Shown one piece after another: positions 59,262 to 64,000 of a stretch of DNA of 64,000 nt. Both the position numbers and the translations under genes were made by a program. The number at the start of each line of letters is the position of its first letter. Within the stretch, counting starts at the first letter, position 1. The stretch spans positions 2,211,501-2,275,500 of the forward strand of contig CATNEN010000041.1 in assembly GCA_950097015.1 (NCBI GenBank), in the 5' to 3' direction. The DNA comes from Macrostomum hystrix (lineage: Eukaryota > Platyhelminthes > Macrostomidae). The notes under the pieces are model-generated. The model made no database searches. It saw only the letters and a list, made by a program, of their open reading frames with translations, and had not been told where the DNA came from.

Positions 59262-62200
59262 ATTATTATTATTATTATTATTATACAAAGTGCGCTAGGT
59301 GAAATATTTTAATGAATAACTGACTCTTACAAACGTATATAGTATGTCATGCACTGTCATGTCACTTTATTATGCATTTCTGCAGGCACAGTTTAACTTG
59401 CCGAGCCATTCGGTTTTGCTGCCTGTCAACTATCTGGTAGTCAACGTGGCGTTTACGAATCTGCTGCGCATAAACAAATCATTTTCGGGCGGAATCAAGA
59501 TAGCGATATACGCAGCCTCAACTCGAATAAAGGGTGGGTAATTATGTTTTTCTTCTCACTGAATGTTTCAGAATGCATTCAGAAAACTAAAACTTTTTAA
59601 TGCACAGCGTTGAGACCTGTCCAGTGCAATGAAACGCAGTCAGTGGTGCTGGAGCATCCCTACCATGGAGTTGCCACGCTGCCCTGCTATCGAAGCTCCA
59701 TCGTCGTGTACCAGAAGCTCTCTCCAAACCTGGAGACCGGGCGAACTGCAGCCGACTACCGCACTGGCTTCGCTCTAAACCTACCTGCCATGGACTTCAA
59801 CTTCGTCCAGGCTGACCAGCTGAGCTTCTGGACTGGACTGGACTTCCTTGAGCAGTTTCCGTCCTACTTTGCGAGCCAGTGGCCTCTGGCTCTGAGGCTG
59901 GAGGCCACAAACGCACAGGGACTCGGCAAGTATGTGGAGTGCAAGGAGTGGTGGGTCGGGTCCCGCGCGGGCGCTTATCCGCTTCGCTTAAAAGGCTGTC
60001 AGTCAGGGACCCTGGACGAGTACACGGTTGTAGAGCTGGACAATGCTCAGTTCGGCCTTTTCTCAAGCCTAACGTGCGCTCAGCCGCTCTCTCCGTGGTG
60101 GCAAAGTCAGTGCGATGCGAAGAACTTTGTTAAGCTAACAAAAGATGCGAACAAAGCGCCGAGGTGGCTTCCAGACCTGTCCGATGACAGCGGCATGTCA
60201 GTGCGAATGCGACTGTTTTTACCGAGTATGCTTCCGGAAGGTGAGTATCAAGTACAGGTACGGAAACTTTAGCTAGAGTCTTTTTGCACCTAGAAAATGA
60301 TACATGCTTAAGGAAAAAACAGAAAGCTTGTAAATACAACTAGTCGAAAAGCGAGTACCTGTGTTTTGATCTAAACCCAATGTTTTTACTTGCGTACTAT
60401 TTTATGTGATTATATATAATCTTCCATTATGTAGATTGGGGAGCATCATAAAATGGTATAGGTCTTTCATACGAACCTAAATTATAATGGAATAGTTATT
60501 TAGCAACGAAAATACGAGCTAGTTAAATTTATACGCCAAATACTTCAGTCCGCTCTTGAACATGTACATACTCTTGAATAAAACATACTTCCGGATACTC
60601 TCGTACATCTGTATAATTAGAATTAAGCCCAGCACCGCTGTTCATACGAGATTCGATGCAATGCGCACTTAATAGTGAAGCTAACTAGAAGCTATTATAC
60701 TTCAAATTCAGAAACAGGATCAGGCGAGGTCAGCGACTCATGCACAATGGACGCTGAATGTTCTAGCGCTAATCGAACTGTGTGCGTCCCGCGTGGACCA
60801 TTGCTCACACCCCAGTGCGGATGTGCAAATCTCAAGGACCAGGGCTTGCAGGTCTGCAACATCACAATCGACATGAGTGTGGTATTCATGAATGAAACGT
60901 TTGAAACTGAACCTATTAGAGGGTTTACAAGTCACTACACGGCTACAATAAAGATGAAGCATCGAGCTGGAAATGCTGATATTCCAGATTCTTCACCCCC
61001 AAAAGGACTGGTCAAGTTCTTCGCATACTTTCTAAACAAGTCATCGACTGTATATCCCCCAGTCGAACCACAGCTGTACATCAAGCATAATCCTGTAGTC
61101 CTAACGGAAGGAGACCTGTACTCCGGGCACAAGCTTCACGAAGAAGTTTGAGTTTGATATCGCCGCTGACGTACTCACTCCAAAGGGGGGGCAGTGCTTG
61201 TCATCCTCGTTTCTGTGCATTGGCTTCCTCGCCACCGAAAATGAGACTGTGAGAGACATGAATCCCAATAATAATGCGTATTGCATAAACATTGACCGCA
61301 AGAAGGTCTGTCAGCCAGATGGAGACACGGAGTTGCTGAATCTCACTCTGCTCAATCTGAATCCCAACCCGATCGCCAGGCACCGGAACGTGACTGTCTC
61401 CTATGGTCTCAAAGTACGGGTGAACAATCTAACTCTTCCGATACTAAAACTGGAAAAAGAATCCAACTTCAATGTAACCTTGCATTTCACAACCAATGAT
61501 TGCAAAGCCTATGGAACAAACGAAAGTTATGTAAAGAAATGTCTTAACGCTGCTGTCTTGCAAGTACCATTGGCTGTCACCAATGAGGCAGTCTTCAAAG
61601 ATGGTTATTCCACTGACGATGTTGTATCTTTCAATGTGCGATCTGCTGTTTTCGAAATAAACCAAACGCATTGCAACATGACTACCCACTTGTGCGTTTT
61701 GTTCACCAATGCTTTAAACTCTACTTACACCGAGGTTATCATCAGCAACAACATTTTGTGCCATCATGTTGCGACATATTGTGACATTTGTAAGTGAATA
61801 TGAGAGTTCGTATTTCTTTGAATAAGACGTACGCGCTGAAAAAACAATAAACTAGCAGAGCTGTATGACATTTGCTTAAAAACTTTTGATTTTCTTTCTC
61901 AGTTTCAGACATTGCGCTAGACTCAATAACTCTACTTCCGAGTCCAAAGGATCCATGGCTTCCGGAGTATCGGCACAATGCATCCATGGCTTTCGTGATT
62001 CGCCACGCTGGAGGCTCGAAGGTTGATCCCGTAGTAGCGCCAAACATTAACTTTCTGCCAAAAGTTGTGCTTTACTTTCCAGAAGCTCCAGGCACATTTC
62101 TAAACATGGAGAGTGCGAACTGCAGTGACGATGACAAGCACCAGGGTCTGCAGCCAGGCGGTATTATCAATATGGAATGTCGTATACCATTTGTGCTCCA

Positions 62201-64000
62201 ATTCGATCAGTGCATGAGCTTGGTAACAATATGTGCTGACATGATCAACTGGGAAGGGCCGAGCTTTATCGACGAAACTCTGACGAACAACCGCCTCTTG
62301 TGTCAACGTGTCAGACGTTTTTGCTTGCGCTGGTAAGAAATCACAATTGAGAAGAAAATTTGATAAGCACAAGTTATTCAACTTCATTAGTTACTTCCAA
62401 GGCATGCTAAAGTTGAAGAACTCAACACTTGAAATTTATTATGAAACTATTTTTGAAGGCCACTTTAGAAAGGTAGCTTTTTCGATGGGACTTTCAAAAT
62501 GCACCCACCTTAGGCAGTAGCATTCTGGTCTTATTTATACATGCAGTTAACTTGCACTCTGTGCTTCCAAGATAGATACTACAGGGTATTGTTTAGCCTC
62601 GTAAAAGCAATTTTTTTTGTAAAAATTTGTAAAAACTATGGTGATACTGAGGTAAATAAAATAAAACTCAATATAGATGTGCACAATGTAACATACTCAC
62701 CAGTGCATAATAAATAACTTTCTTAATACAAAACGTTAGATTTGCTATTTCCTTTTCTGAAAAAATTGGGGAGAATTAACCTTAATAACTTTTTAAAAAA
62801 AAAACGGATATATTGCGTCCCGTAAATATGTTACTTTAGTCATCTTTCTAAATTCAACAGACTTTTACTTTAGAGACTTGATTTAATTATTCGAGCACTT
62901 TCATTCTGATTGGTGCAGCCATATTCACATTTGACTAGGTCTTCCTCTGCTCGACGCGGCAGTGAAGAACGATTTGTTTGTTCTACCGAACCGCGGCTAC
63001 ACTTTCACAGTATCTTGGACCCAAGGAACTTACATTGATTGTCAAATTTCATTGGAAGACAACATTAACATGCGGTGGAATTGGAAGCTAAATGGATCTC
63101 TGGACAATTTCTTAAATCAAACGGTGAACATCGGTTATCAATATTCAGCTCAGTACCGCGAATACAGCTTCAGTGTCTACTGCAGCAGCAACATCAGCGA
63201 GTTCAACAAAACAGGCACATTTCTAGTGAATCCATCTGCAGCCAGCGCTCTGAATATTGTGCCCATTTACAGCCGGTTGCCATCTCCCAACAATGTGACC
63301 TTCTTTTTTGGCATGCTAGAAGTCAAACCAGGATCATATCTAAAGATTACATGCACAATCACGTTTTACTCAACGCTTAAGAGTACTTATACAGACATAC
63401 TCGCGTACTATGACGATCCTCTCATGATATCGTACATCTACAATCCTGGGAAGTCTGTTGTTACCTCAACTGCGCAGTGCACAAATGCAGGAGGAACATA
63501 TACTAAAAACTACGAACTTCGACTTTACACACCGTTCGAAATTGAAGGTGTTGAAATCAAAGTGAAGAAAAGTGTGCTGCTTCCGGGTGAGCAGCTCTCA
63601 GCACAACTCTCAGTCCAGAATGGAACTGACGTCACTTACACTGTGAAAATATCTGACGGAACCAGAAAAGTGATAGTGCATCCAGAGCCAGTGTCGTACA
63701 CCCAACCGATAAATTTCGCATCATGTTTTCAACGCTTCTGGGGTATATGAGATTAACGTTCTAGCCTCGAGTCCGATGAATGAGGACAGCGCAACATTTT
63801 CTGGAGTAATCGTGCAAAATCCGTTAGTTTCTTTGAATCAGGTCGCATTTCTATTCGCCAAAACACCGCTCATTTACTTTCTGGTGACGCATACAGGAGC
63901 CAAACCATCCAATGTGACTTGCACCGTTTGCTTAGCGTCAGCGACTCACAGTCGATCAAATCAATTTGAAAATGGTTCAGCCACGACATCTATCGAAACT
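54211..64000 (+). CDS. Polycystin-1-like protein B, N-terminal ectodomain, partial (runs off the window)
   Basis: Exons aligned one-to-one with gene A: 54211-54292 (signal peptide, same 82-nt length), 54555-55031, 55110-55324, 55411-55549, 57276-57680 (CTLD), 57806-58088, 58241-58359, 58447-58593, 59386-59533, 59608-60240 (fibrinogen-like), 60712-61789 (EGF-like onward), 61903-62332, and 62939 to beyond 64000 (PKD repeats). Splice phases match gene A at every junction. Four apparent +1 shifts (near 57957, 61144, 62296, 63721) break the frame. After each, the expected homologous reading resumes and exon lengths minus one base give the right phase. There are no other internal stops in the homologous frame and all splice sites are intact, so assembly insertions are likelier than a pseudogene. 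The C-terminal channel part would lie beyond the window. Confidence 0.8.
55550..57275 (+). other. Intron 4 of polycystin-1-like gene B
   Basis: 1.7 kb, AT-rich, with scattered short ORFs on both strands and no tandem repeat. Same position as intron 4 of gene A (just before the CTLD exon), which is also unusually long. No embedded gene could be supported. Confidence 0.4.
58880..59285 (+). mobile_element. tRNA-derived SINE, full-length reference copy
   Basis: About 400 bp. The tRNA-like head holds box A (TGGCAGAGCGG) and box B (AGTTCGATTCC). The body includes gcgcagccgcggagagaagg, actgcctgacgatgagaaag, gtatgcctgcgtacagtatc and gggcagaattgcctcctcgc. The tail is a long (TTA)n. It sits in intron 8 of gene B in the sense direction. 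The best-preserved of at least five copies in the window. Confidence 0.85.

Noticed and set aside
54211-64000. Calling polycystin-1-like gene B a pseudogene
   Set aside because: All splice sites and phases are intact and the only defects are four identical-type +1 shifts, also seen once each in two otherwise healthy genes; assembly insertion is likelier.

Overview
The window is nuclear DNA from an animal, probably an invertebrate. It has spliced genes with GT-AG introns, a ribosomal protein gene, a lysosomal amino-acid transporter, STAND NTPases and very large polycystin-1-like receptors. tRNA-derived SINEs and many tandem-repeat arrays lie in introns and spacers. Species cannot be fixed from the sequence alone; a spiralian or flatworm-like genome is only a guess. 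There is no bacterial-style operon, CRISPR array or prophage.

Layout. (1) 1-2374: 3' end of an NWD1-like gene (WD40-like propeller, then a C-terminal Dpy-30 motif). (2) 2375-5384: spacer with an inverted-repeat (MITE-like) element, a small unknown ORF on the minus strand and a 54/57-bp minisatellite. (3) 5385-14151: a complete tandem paralogue of the first gene (DUF4062-like N-terminus, NACHT, propeller, Dpy-30) with one apparent +1 frameshift. (4) 14152-17577: convergent spacer with a 42-bp and a 27-bp array. (5) 17578-26010, minus strand: an SLC38A9 orthologue whose introns are filled with five minisatellites, a microsatellite and two SINEs. It carries a duplicated, apparently mutually exclusive 107-nt exon. 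(6) 26.05-29.6 kb: AT-rich DNA without genes. (7) 29719-30603: RPL27A, with an intron minisatellite that repeats its own 3' splice site. (8) 31412-51076: a complete 23-exon polycystin-1-like gene (about 4,024 aa). (9) 51077-54210: 3'UTR, SINE pieces and a small copied fragment of the channel pore. (10) 54211-64000: a second, tandem polycystin-1-like gene, cut by the window edge.

Common themes. Two tandem gene pairs each keep one short, sharply bounded block of very high nucleotide identity inside otherwise diverged exons, which suggests gene conversion. Six reading-frame breaks in three genes are all of the same kind (one extra base), while every splice phase is intact. This looks more like insertion-type assembly error than gene decay, although +1 frameshifting cannot be excluded. 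Exon boundaries were worked out by hand from splice sites, codon phase, comparison of paralogues and recalled protein families; no alignment program was run.
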